A DNA stretch of 64,000 nucleotides from Hyphomicrobiales bacterium. GTDB lineage: Bacteria > Pseudomonadota > Alphaproteobacteria > Rhizobiales > Rhizobiaceae. The DNA is taken from the NCBI GenBank assembly GCA_900473795.1, contig UCMT01000030.1, positions 30,485 through 94,484 of the forward strand, written 5' to 3'. The notes under the pieces were generated by a model. The model had not been told where the DNA came from, did not search any database, and saw nothing but the letters and a program-made list of their open reading frames with translations. Both the position numbers and the translations under genes were made by a program. This document shows positions 36,182 through 44,604 of this stretch, piece after piece; the stretch's first letter is position 1, and each line of letters begins with the position of its first letter.

Positions 36182-36640
36182 GTGCAGCCGAGAATGAACA
36201 ACCCCGCCGTCATGATCCCGGAAGCCATGCAGGCCCTGAATTCACTGGCGAACGTCACGCGCAAGGGCGGCGTGCCCGCGCTCACCCTCGAACTGGTCAA
36301 TCTGCGCGCCAGCCAGATCAACGGCTGCAGCGTCTGCGTCGACGCCCATCCGCGCGTGGCGAAGAAAGCCGGCGAGACCGACGAGCGCCTCTTTGCCGTC
36401 GCTGCCTGGCGCGATGCGCCATATTTCACCGATGCCGAGCGGGCCGCCCTTGCGCTCACCGAAGCACTGACGCGCATCAGCGATCGCGCCGATCCGGTGC
36501 CGGACGATATCTGGAACGAGGCAGCCCGCCACTATGAGGAAACGGCGCTGGCCACCCTTGTCCTCGCCATCGCCAACATCAATGTCTGGAACAGGCTGAA
36601 CGCCGCCACCAGGCAGGTCGCCGGCGTCTGGAAGCCCTGA
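36182..36640 (+). CDS. Carboxymuconolactone decarboxylase (AhpD-like) family protein
   Basis: A 152-residue all-helical protein with the AhpD-like redox motif C49-x-x-C52-x-x-x-H56 (NGCSVCVDAH) and an upstream acidic residue in TLELVNLRAS. Such proteins act as peroxidase or disulfide reductase partners. I start at GTG 36182, which has TGAGGAGA 6 bases before it; ATG 36194 is the alternative. In ECF41 loci this gene class is the main sigma-factor target, and a matching promoter lies upstream. Confidence 0.9.
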   Translation: MQPRMNNPAVMIPEAMQALNSLANVTRKGGVPALTLELVNLRASQINGCSVCVDAHPRVAKKAGETDERLFAVAAWRDAPYFTDAERAALALTEALTRISDRADPVPDDIWNEAARHYEETALATLVLAIANINVWNRLNAATRQVAGVWKP

Positions 36641-36659
36641 GGCAACTGCACAACACGAA

Positions 36660-36687
36660 AAATGGCGCCGCGCGTGCAGCGCCATTT
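36660..36687. terminator. Hairpin between CMD gene and phoX
   Basis: AAATGGCGC (36660-36668) pairs with GCGCCATTT (36679-36687), a 9-bp stem with A and T ends on both sides. It fits a bidirectional terminator between convergent genes. Confidence 0.65.
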
Positions 36688-36706
36688 CTCACTTCAGCGA
36701 AAGATA

Positions 36707-38710
36707 TCAACCGATCTTGCCGCCGCCCTGTTTGGTGATCGCCAGCACGGCGGGGCGTACCGGCATGTCGTCCTTGAAGTCCGGCCAGCGCGTTGCCGGA
36801 GTTTCGAACGTGGCAAGCCCGGCATCGCCCGGATGCTGGACGGCGACGAAGAACGTGTCGGATGTCGGGTTGAAGCTCGGTCCGCACATTTCGGCACCGA
36901 CCGGTACGCGGAAGAACAGCTTCGACGTGCCGCGGGCATCACCGTCTGTATCGACGGCCCAGATGCCGTCGGTGCGGCCCGTATCCTTCTCGTTGTTGCC
37001 GTCGGTCGCGACCCAGAGGCGGCCGTCGGCATCGATGGCGCAGTTGTCCGGCATGCCGAACCAGCCGTTCTTCGTCGTCGCGGTCGAGAAGGAGGCGCCG
37101 ACCTCGGCCACGGACGGATCGCCGCACTTCAGCAGAACATCCCACGTCGACTTGGTCGAGGCAAAGTCGCCGTCGGTCTCGGTGATCTCGACGATGTGGC
37201 CGAAGGCGTTTTCGGCGCGCGGATTGGCAGCATCGATCTGGTCGGCCTTGCGCTTGGTGTTGTTGGTCAGCATCACATAGACCTTGCCGGTCTTCGGGTT
37301 GGGCTGAATGTCTTCCGGCCGGTCCATCTTGGTGGCGCCGAGTGCGTCGGAGGCAAGACGCGTGTTGATCAGAATGTCGGCCTGCGAGGCAAAGCCATTC
37401 GCTTCCGTCAGCGGACCTTCGCCATGGATGAGCGGCATCCACTCGACGGTGCCGTCGGCCTCGAACTTTGCGACATAGAGCGTGCCCTCGTCGAGAATGT
37501 CCATGTTGGCGGCGCGGTCGTTCGGGTTAAAGGCAGCCTTGGTCACGAACTTGTAGACATAGTCGAAACGCTCGTCGTCGCCGGAATAGAGCACGACGCG
37601 GCCGTCCTTGTTGACGATCGATTCGCAGCCTTCATGCTTGTAGCGGCCGACCGCCGTGCGCTTCTTCGGCACCGAGCTCGGGTCCATCACGTCGACTTCG
37701 ACGATCCAGCCGAAGCGGTTGGCTTCGGTCGGCTCCTTGGAGACATCGAAGCGGTCGTAGAATTTCGACCACTCATACGTGCCGCCCGGCGCGCCGAGCC
37801 GCTTCAACTGCTTGAACTCCGGATGGTCCTCGGCGATCTCGCCGCCGAAATAGCCGTTGAAGTTCTCCTCCGCCATCAAATAGGTGCCCCAGGCGGTGAC
37901 GCCGCCGGCGCAGTTGTTGATGGTGCCGAAGACCTGCTTGCCGGTCGGGTCGGACGGCGTCTTTACCCGCTCATGGCCGGCGACGGGACCGGAAAGCTGC
38001 ATCTCGGTCTTGACCGTGATGCGGCGATTATACCTGCCGTCGAGCACCGGCTGCCACTTGCCGTCGACCTTGCGGATTTCGACGATCGTGCCGCCATGCG
38101 CGGCCATTTCGATATCGACGAGCTCCTTGGTGTATTCGCCGAGCTTGACCTTTTCTTCCTCCTTGCCGTCCTTCGTTTCCTTCACGACGGAGGCGAACTT
38201 CGGAAACATGATTTCCGCATTGGTGTATTCGTGGTTGACGACGAGCAGACCGTGATCCGGATTGCCGTCGAGCGGAATGAAGCCGATATAGTCGTTGTTG
38301 TAACCGAACAGCTTTTCCTGCGCTGCGGCCGTCTGGTTCAGCGGATCGAAATCCGGGCTGTCGGCAAACAGTTTGTCGCCCCAACGCAGAAGGATATCAG
38401 CATCGTAACCTTCGGCGACGTGGTGGGTCTCGTCGACGCCGGCCTCGATCTCGGTGAAGTCGAAACTGGACAGGCCGCCGTTGGCGCGCGCATCCTCCGC
38501 CGTCAGGATCGCCAGCGGGCTGACGGTGGTGCTGATGGCGGCCACGGCGAGCGAACCGGCCATGAACGACCGGCGCGAAAAGCGACGGTTGATGATGTCG
38601 CCCATGGTCGGGTTGGTGGAACAGTTCTGGCCGATGTCCTCGAGCGCTTCGCGCCGGTCGGTCAGCGTCTCGATTTCTGGCGTGGTTGTCGGGGCAGCAA
38701 CGTGATCCAT
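36707..38710 (-). CDS. phoX: PhoX family alkaline phosphatase (DUF839)
   Basis: A 667-residue protein of the PhoX family, calcium/iron-dependent phosphatases that release phosphate from organic esters outside the inner membrane. A twin-arginine signal lies at about 45-65 (SRRSFMAGSLAVAAIS), a position typical for PhoX because of its long N-region. The body has the beta-propeller segments GFIPLDGNPDHGLLVVNHEYTN, CAGGVTAWGTYLMAEEN and KHEGCESIVNKDGRVVLYSGDD. A Pho box about 65 bases before the start supports phosphate-starvation control. Close homologues may be called DUF839 proteins without tested activity. Confidence 0.9.
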   Translation of the reverse strand: MDHVAAPTTTPEIETLTDRREALEDIGQNCSTNPTMGDIINRRFSRRSFMAGSLAVAAISTTVSPLAILTAEDARANGGLSSFDFTEIEAGVDETHHVAEGYDADILLRWGDKLFADSPDFDPLNQTAAAQEKLFGYNNDYIGFIPLDGNPDHGLLVVNHEYTNAEIMFPKFASVVKETKDGKEEEKVKLGEYTKELVDIEMAAHGGTIVEIRKVDGKWQPVLDGRYNRRITVKTEMQLSGPVAGHERVKTPSDPTGKQVFGTINNCAGGVTAWGTYLMAEENFNGYFGGEIAEDHPEFKQLKRLGAPGGTYEWSKFYDRFDVSKEPTEANRFGWIVEVDVMDPSSVPKKRTAVGRYKHEGCESIVNKDGRVVLYSGDDERFDYVYKFVTKAAFNPNDRAANMDILDEGTLYVAKFEADGTVEWMPLIHGEGPLTEANGFASQADILINTRLASDALGATKMDRPEDIQPNPKTGKVYVMLTNNTKRKADQIDAANPRAENAFGHIVEITETDGDFASTKSTWDVLLKCGDPSVAEVGASFSTATTKNGWFGMPDNCAIDADGRLWVATDGNNEKDTGRTDGIWAVDTDGDARGTSKLFFRVPVGAEMCGPSFNPTSDTFFVAVQHPGDAGLATFETPATRWPDFKDDMPVRPAVLAITKQGGGKIG

Positions 38711-38774
38711 GAATCAATCTCCCTTGTCCGGAAACTGCGCAGAGGCGCATCGAAACATGCATAGCCGCCGCATA

Positions 38775-38792
38775 ATGACAGGTTTGCGACAA
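38775..38792 (-). promoter_or_regulatory. Pho box upstream of phoX
   Basis: On the minus strand, TTGTCGC-AAAC-CTGTCAT has the 7-4-7 direct-repeat form of the rhizobial PhoB site (CTGTCAT-N4-CTGTCAT). The second half is exact and the first half matches 5 of 7. It ends 64 bases before the phoX start codon. Confidence 0.7.
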
Positions 38793-38894
38793 TCCGGTGA
38801 AGAGATTGCTTTGCTCAACCGTCTTCGATTTGGACTGCGCGCGAAAAGCTGTATGGTCGTGCCGTTGCGCCGCGACCGGCCCTGAGGAGAAAAC

Positions 38895-41756
38895 ATGATC
38901 GAAGTCATTGCTTTCGTTGCCTTTGGCATCGCACTGGCGGCGCTTCTCAACGGACGCAAGACAGCAGAGCGGCTGGAGACCGAGATCGCGGCGCTCAAGG
39001 AAGAGTTGAAGCGGATCGAGGAACTGCGGCCTGTTGTTTCCGCCTCTGCGGGGACGGAAGTCGCAGCGGAAGCCGAAACGGTGCAAAGCACCCCGCAACC
39101 GGCCGAGCCTGCAACCGTGGAGCGGAAGCGCCTCGCCGAGATCAGGAAGGGTGACACGATCTTCGGCGGCCCGCCGCCAAGCCAGGATGCGGTCGAAAAG
39201 GCATCGCGCGGCGAGCCGGTCGTGGCGGCCGCTCCGCAAGCATCCGTAATCGACTCAGTCGCGCCACGACCGAAGGAAAGTCTCGAAAGCCGCCTTGGCG
39301 CGCGCTGGGCCGTCTGGGTCGGCGGCATCGCGCTGGCGCTTGGCGGCATCTTCATGGTCAAATATTCGATCGATGCGGGCCTGCTCAGCCCGGCAGTGCG
39401 GCTGTTCATGGCGGCCGTCTTCGGTCTCGTCCTGATGGGCATTGGCGAATTTGTCCGCCGTCGCGCCGTGCCGCTGGTCGCCGACACGTTCCAGAACGCG
39501 ATGATCCCCGGCATCCTGACGGCGGCGGGCGCCGTCACGCTGTTCGGCGTCTGCTATGCCGCCCACGGCATCTACGGCTTCATCGGCCCGGCCACTGCGT
39601 TCGCGCTGCTGGCGCTGGCGTCGCTCGCAACAGTGGGCCTTTCCTTGCTGCATGGACAGGCGCTGGCGGGGCTTGGACTGCTCGCTTCGCTCGTCACCCC
39701 CGCGCTGGTGTCCACCGAAAGCCCCAGCCCCTGGAGCCTGTTCGGCTTCCTGGCCATCGCCTGGGGCGCAACGCTGCTTGCGGCGCGCATCCGGCGCTGG
39801 AGCGTTGTCCCTTCGCTCGCCAATATCGGCCTCTGCCTCTGGGCGCTTGCCTATATCGCCTCGGCGACGCCGTACGAGACGCTGCCCGTAACACTGGTCA
39901 TGCTGGTGATGATCGCCGGCGTCGGGTTTGTCTGGCCGGGGCCAACCGTTGATGAAGCGGCCGCCGATCTGCCAGAGGCGGTGGATGCTCAACCGGCGGC
40001 CCTGTCACGCGCCTCGTGGGACCGCGTGATAGCGCCACCCCTTGGCGCTATCACCGTGACGGCGGGCATCGCCGCTCTGCTGACGGCGCTCGCCATGATC
40101 AGCCCGCTCGCCACCGCGTCCGGTTATCCGGTCGCCGAGTTCTGCGTCGTCGTTGCCGCGCTTGCGGGGCTGGGTGCCTGGCGCAGCTATGCCCTCTATC
40201 CCGCCGTGCTTGCCGCCTTCACGGCAATCGTCGGCTTGTGGAGCATAACGGCGTCGAGCGGTCTCCTGACGTTTATCGATCCTGCTTTCCCCGGCACCAT
40301 CGCCACACTCGCCGTATCCGGACGAACCGCGATGCTTGCCAGCATGGTGCTCTCCTCTGTCTTCATCGCGCTCGGAGCCCTGGCAAGCCATTTGCATCTG
40401 AAGGATCGTCCGCCTCTGGCGACCATATGGGCGGCGATTGCGGCGATCGTGCCCTTCGCGCTCATCGGCATGTCGCTGCTGATGACCGGTAACCTGACCT
40501 TTGACCTGCCGCACGGATTGTTTGCGCTGGCCGCGGGCCTTGTCCTGCTCGGTCTTGCTGAATGGCTGCCGCACCGCGATGTGCCGCAGGAAAATATCGC
40601 TCTGCCGCAGATGTTTCTGGTCGCCGGCTCGCTCGGCCTGTTCGTCCTTGCGCTGCATGCGCTGACGGATGGTCCTGCAACGACGATCCTGATCGCCTTG
40701 TTCGGCGCGGCCTATGTCGCGGCAACGCGCCTGCGCGCCTGGCCGGCGCTGCCCTGGATGATGGTGGGAGCCGCGATCGTGGTGCTTGCCCGCATCGCCT
40801 GGGAACCGACCATCGTCGGGGCGCAAAATCTCGGCACGACGCCGGTCTTCAACGCGCTGCTCGCCGGCTACGGCATCCCGGCGCTGCTTCTCGTCCTGTC
40901 CGCCTTTGAACTCAGGAATTGGCCCGACCTGCGCGCCCGGAACCTCCTGCAGGCATTGGCGAGCCTGTTTGCACTGCTGACGGTCGCGATCCTCGTGCGC
41001 CATGCCATGAACGGCGGCGTGCTCGACAGTTCGGTGCCGACGCTCGGCGAACAGTCGATCTACACGCTGCTTGCGATCGGTGCCTCCGGCATCCTGATGA
41101 CCCTCGACAGGAGATCGCCGAGCCCTGTCTTCCGCTACGGCAGCATGGCGGTCGGCCTCCTGTCGATGCTGTCGATCCTCGGTGCGCATCTGCTTGGCCT
41201 CAATCCCTATTTCAGCGGCGAAATGCTCGGCTCCCTGCCGTTCTTCGACCTGCTCTTGATCGGCTATCTCTTGCCGGGATTGGGCTATGCCGGCCTTGCC
41301 TGGTATGCCCGCGGCAAGCGCCCGATGCCTTACGTCACCGCTCTTGCGGTCACAGGGGCGATCCTTGCTTTCGCCTGGGCAACGCTGTCCGTGCGCCGCT
41401 TCTGGCAGGGTGAAAGCATCGCCGACTGGAAGGGCTTCCTGCAGGGCGAGACCTATACCTATTCCGTTGTCTGGCTCGTGCTCGGGGTGCTGCTCCTGGT
41501 GCTTGGGTCGCGGTTCAATGCCAAGAGCATCCGCATCGCCTCGGCCGTCCTCGTCTTCGTCGCCGTGCTGAAGGTCTTCCTGATCGACATGGCCAATCTC
41601 GAAGGCTTCCTGCGGGCCTTGTCCTTCATCGGCCTCGGCGGCGTGCTGATCGGCATCGGCCTGTTCTACCAGAAGATCCTGTCCGGCGAGGCGCGCCTTC
41701 CGGCGGAGCCGCAAACGCCGGTGGACATCGAAGCGGAACCGGGCCAAACAGCCTGA
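38895..41756 (+). CDS. DUF2339 large membrane protein
   Basis: A 953-residue protein with an N-terminal membrane helix (VIAFVAFGIALAALLNG), a short coiled coil (AERLETEIAALKEELKRIEEL), a Pro/Ala-rich linker to about residue 130, and then more than 20 hydrophobic helices starting at ESRLGARWAVWVGGIALALGGIFMVKYSID. That last segment is the DUF2339 hallmark. Members are inner-membrane proteins of unknown role. It ends 36 bases before the HD-domain gene, so the two are probably co-transcribed. The preceding 184 bases carry the phoX control region. Confidence 0.88.
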   Translation: MIEVIAFVAFGIALAALLNGRKTAERLETEIAALKEELKRIEELRPVVSASAGTEVAAEAETVQSTPQPAEPATVERKRLAEIRKGDTIFGGPPPSQDAVEKASRGEPVVAAAPQASVIDSVAPRPKESLESRLGARWAVWVGGIALALGGIFMVKYSIDAGLLSPAVRLFMAAVFGLVLMGIGEFVRRRAVPLVADTFQNAMIPGILTAAGAVTLFGVCYAAHGIYGFIGPATAFALLALASLATVGLSLLHGQALAGLGLLASLVTPALVSTESPSPWSLFGFLAIAWGATLLAARIRRWSVVPSLANIGLCLWALAYIASATPYETLPVTLVMLVMIAGVGFVWPGPTVDEAAADLPEAVDAQPAALSRASWDRVIAPPLGAITVTAGIAALLTALAMISPLATASGYPVAEFCVVVAALAGLGAWRSYALYPAVLAAFTAIVGLWSITASSGLLTFIDPAFPGTIATLAVSGRTAMLASMVLSSVFIALGALASHLHLKDRPPLATIWAAIAAIVPFALIGMSLLMTGNLTFDLPHGLFALAAGLVLLGLAEWLPHRDVPQENIALPQMFLVAGSLGLFVLALHALTDGPATTILIALFGAAYVAATRLRAWPALPWMMVGAAIVVLARIAWEPTIVGAQNLGTTPVFNALLAGYGIPALLLVLSAFELRNWPDLRARNLLQALASLFALLTVAILVRHAMNGGVLDSSVPTLGEQSIYTLLAIGASGILMTLDRRSPSPVFRYGSMAVGLLSMLSILGAHLLGLNPYFSGEMLGSLPFFDLLLIGYLLPGLGYAGLAWYARGKRPMPYVTALAVTGAILAFAWATLSVRRFWQGESIADWKGFLQGETYTYSVVWLVLGVLLLVLGSRFNAKSIRIASAVLVFVAVLKVFLIDMANLEGFLRALSFIGLGGVLIGIGLFYQKILSGEARLPAEPQTPVDIEAEPGQTA

Positions 41757-41792
41757 CCGCTTCGATTCTCCCCGCTTGGTCATGGAGCTTGC

Positions 41793-42449
41793 ATGAGCCA
41801 CCTGCCTTCGCTTGCCGCAGCATTCGCGCCTCATGAGGCTCTCGCCGAACGGCTGCTGCCGCACGCCGTTTCCGGCAATGACGGCTCGCATGATGCCGCG
41901 CATCTCATCCGCGTGTGGAAGAATGCGCGGCGTATCCATGGGGCCGAAGGCGGCGACCTGCGCATCCTTGCCGCTGCCGTGCTGCTGCATGATTGCGTCT
42001 CGGTCGAGAAGAACTCTCCCTTGCGCGCCCAGGCATCTCGTCTGGCCGCCGAAAGGGCGTTCGAGTTGCTCGATGAACTCGGCTGGCGCACCGGCGAGAT
42101 CACCGCCGTCGCCCACGCGATCCTCACGCACAGTTTCTCCGCCAACATTCCGCCGGAAAGTCTGGAAGCGAAAATCCTGCAGGATGCGGACCGGCTCGAT
42201 GCGATCGGCATGATCGGCGCGGCCCGCTGCTTCTACATTGCCGGGCGCATGGGGAGCGGTCTCTACGATCCGCTCGACCCTCTGGCAGAAGACCGTCCGC
42301 TCGATGACAAGGCCTATGCCATTGACCATTTCGAGACGAAGCTGTTCAAGCTGACGGACGGGTTTCAGACGGCGGCAGGCCGGGCGCTTGCCCGGCAACG
42401 GCAGGAAAGGCTGCGCGCAGTGCTCAGCATGTTGATCGAAGAAATCTAG
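41793..42449 (+). CDS. HD-domain phosphohydrolase (YedJ-like)
   Basis: A 218-residue metal-dependent phosphohydrolase. The HD residues are H37 (DAAHLIRVW), H66-D67 (VLLHDCVS) and a late aspartate in LQDADRLDAIGMIGAAR. It resembles the YedJ group of single-domain HD hydrolases, whose substrates are not settled. It follows the DUF2339 gene closely and is about 80 bases before the MOSC gene. Confidence 0.87.
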   Translation: MSHLPSLAAAFAPHEALAERLLPHAVSGNDGSHDAAHLIRVWKNARRIHGAEGGDLRILAAAVLLHDCVSVEKNSPLRAQASRLAAERAFELLDELGWRTGEITAVAHAILTHSFSANIPPESLEAKILQDADRLDAIGMIGAARCFYIAGRMGSGLYDPLDPLAEDRPLDDKAYAIDHFETKLFKLTDGFQTAAGRALARQRQERLRAVLSMLIEEI

Positions 42450-42529
42450 CAAAGCCAATGGCTTGGCATCATCGGCGGAATCAGTCTGCGATGGACTTGA
42501 ATCACATTTTGAACGGCAGGGATAATGAC

Positions 42530-43375
42530 ATGAAGGTGACGGGGCTCAACATTCATCCGCTGAAGAGCGGCCGTGCCATCGCGCAGACCTCCGTCTCCGT
42601 CAAACGGGATGGCCTTACCGGCGACCGGCGCTTCATGATCGTCGATCCCGATGGACAGTTCATCACCCAGAGGGAATTGCAGCTTCTGGCCCAGGTCGAG
42701 GCGACGCATGTTGCGGGCGGGATCCATCTGAAAATGGGAAGCCGGGACGTCACCGCGTCGTTCGATCCCGAGCTGCGCATGGACGTGCGTGTCTGGTCGA
42801 GCGACGTCAATGCGGCGGTTGCTGCCGATCACGCCAATGCGACGCTGTCGGGCTGGTTCGGCCTGCCGGTCAAACTCGTCCATATCGATGCTACCGCCAG
42901 CCGCTTTGCCAATTCGGAATGGGCAGGCCCCGCAAGCCCGATGAGCTTTGCCGACGGCTACCAGGTGCTGATCACCACGACCGCGTCGCTTGCCGATCTC
43001 AACGTCTCGCTGATCGCCAAGGGACAAGAGCCGGTCGGCATGGATCGCTTCCGTACCAATGTCCTCATCGACAATGACGAGCCCTGGGAAGAAGACCTGT
43101 GGGAAAGCGTCGAGATCGGCGGCATCGTCTTTGATCTCGTCAAGCCCTGCGCCCGCTGCATCATGACGACGCAGGACCAGGTGACCGGCGAGCGCGTCGG
43201 CGGCAATCCGATCCAGGGTCTCGCCGAAAAGCGCATGTCGGCCGACCGTCGCGTCCCGGGCGTCCTGTTCGGCTGGAACGCCGTGCCGCGCGGCGAGGGG
43301 ACCCTCAGCCTCGGCGACGAGATGCGGGTCGTGAAGGCGCGGGAAGAACGTTGGCCGATGAAGGTCAGGGCGTGA
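42530..43375 (+). CDS. MOSC domain protein (YcbX-like)
   Basis: A 281-residue protein with the N-terminal MOSC beta-barrel (LNIHPLKSGRAIAQTSVSV, GDRRFMIVDPDGQFITQRE) and the C-terminal MOSC domain with the conserved cysteine region KPCARCIMTTQDQVTGERVGGNP. YcbX-type proteins bind molybdenum cofactor and help reduce N-hydroxylated compounds with an electron-transfer partner. The ferredoxin-like domain that some members carry is absent here. ATG 42530 follows a CAGGGA ribosome site; an in-frame ATG 72 bases upstream is less likely. Confidence 0.88.
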   Translation: MKVTGLNIHPLKSGRAIAQTSVSVKRDGLTGDRRFMIVDPDGQFITQRELQLLAQVEATHVAGGIHLKMGSRDVTASFDPELRMDVRVWSSDVNAAVAADHANATLSGWFGLPVKLVHIDATASRFANSEWAGPASPMSFADGYQVLITTTASLADLNVSLIAKGQEPVGMDRFRTNVLIDNDEPWEEDLWESVEIGGIVFDLVKPCARCIMTTQDQVTGERVGGNPIQGLAEKRMSADRRVPGVLFGWNAVPRGEGTLSLGDEMRVVKAREERWPMKVRA

Positions 43376-43399
43376 TCCGGGAGCGTTCGGGCGCAAGCA

Positions 43400-44392
43400 T
43401 CACCGTCGTTCCAGAGCCCGGTCGATAGCCTCCATGACGGAGAATGGCAGCGGCCCTTTCTCAAGCGCCCCGGCATTTTCCTCCACCTGTGCCACAGTGC
43501 GAAAGCCCGGGATCGGCAGCGTGTTCGGCGAGCGTGCCCACAACCAGGCAAGCGCACCCTGCGTCAGCGTCCGCCCGTCCGAGCGCAGCAGTTCGCGGAT
43601 CGAATCGAGCCGTCGGGAAAACTCCGGATCGACGGCGCCATCGCGAAAATATTTCAGCCAGTCGAAATCGGCGCTACGCACGTCGTTTGCGGCCAGCCGG
43701 TCGCCCGGCTTGAATTTGCCGGATAAGAAACCCATTGCCAGCGGACCGCGGTTGATGGAGATGAGGTTCTCCCTTTCGATGAGCGTGATCATCTCGGGGA
43801 CGGGTTCGAGCACGTTCATCGTGTGCTGGACGGAAACGAACCCCTCGCGATTGGCAAAGCGTGCCGCCCGTTCCGGCCAATCCGTGCTCCAGCCATAGGC
43901 CGCGATCTTGCCGTCAGCGCGCAGGGCCTCGAGCGTGTCGAAGACTTCATCGGCTTCGATGGGATCGAATTCGTTGAGATGGAATTGCAAGAGGTCGATC
44001 CGTTCGCGCTTCAGCCGCTTCAGCGACGTTTCCAGCGACGTGCGGATGAAGTCCGGCGAGGCGAAGGCGCCGGTTGCCTGTTTCGTTGCATGGTCCGTTG
44101 CAAAGCCGAATTTCGTCGCGACGATGATGTCGGGATGTCCGGCCAGCGCCTCTCCCAGCACTTCCTCCGAGTGGCCGGCACCGTAGTTCGACGCCGTATC
44201 GAAGAAGTAAATACCGAGATCGATCGCCCGGTGGATCGCCCGGATCGATTCCGCATCGTCCACATCGCCCCAGCCGAGCGGCACGTCGCCGGCATAAAAC
44301 GGCCCGCCGATTGCCCAGCAGCCCATGCCGAGCCGCGGGATCGCGCGTCCGTCCCAGAGGGTGATGTCCGTTGATTTGATTTTTGTCAGCAT
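43400..44392 (-). CDS. Aldo-keto reductase
   Basis: A 330-residue aldo-keto reductase. It starts MLTKIKSTDITLWDGRAIPRLGMGCWAIGG, with the catalytic Asp and Tyr in FFDTASNYGAG, the lysine in VATKFGF and the histidine in LLQFHLNEF. It is related to the YajO/tas-type branch. GGAGG lies 5 bases before ATG 44392, which decides the start against an upstream in-frame ATG. The gene is divergent from the MFS transporter and convergent with the MOSC gene. The substrate is unknown. It is not closely similar to the aldo-keto reductase of the polysaccharide locus. Confidence 0.9.
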   Translation of the reverse strand: MLTKIKSTDITLWDGRAIPRLGMGCWAIGGPFYAGDVPLGWGDVDDAESIRAIHRAIDLGIYFFDTASNYGAGHSEEVLGEALAGHPDIIVATKFGFATDHATKQATGAFASPDFIRTSLETSLKRLKRERIDLLQFHLNEFDPIEADEVFDTLEALRADGKIAAYGWSTDWPERAARFANREGFVSVQHTMNVLEPVPEMITLIERENLISINRGPLAMGFLSGKFKPGDRLAANDVRSADFDWLKYFRDGAVDPEFSRRLDSIRELLRSDGRTLTQGALAWLWARSPNTLPIPGFRTVAQVEENAGALEKGPLPFSVMEAIDRALERR

Positions 44393-44604
44393 GATGACCT
44401 CCGTATTTTCGGCGAAGCTATCAGCCGTCCTGCGACCGAGAAACGCAAAGGACCGGAGGATGTTTTTCAGAAACGAAAAACGACCTGCTGCGCCAGGACC
44501 CGTCACGCCATCCATCAATTTGGTTGATCGCAAGGTCATTTTATTTGGCTTTCTTGGAATCTGCATGAAGGGTAGCTTGGCGGCTCAATAGTCCGGAGCC
44601 CCTC

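Noticed and set aside
36662..38764. A 700-codon plus-strand frame opposite phoX
   Set aside because: PhoX has a Tat signal, family motifs and a Pho box on the minus strand. The other frame has none.
40005..42458. A very long open frame on the minus strand opposite the DUF2339 and HD genes
   Set aside because: Composition is that of a reverse-strand shadow of GC-rich coding DNA (rich in Arg, Gln, His, Asp), with no recognisable domain. The plus-strand genes have clear domain signatures.
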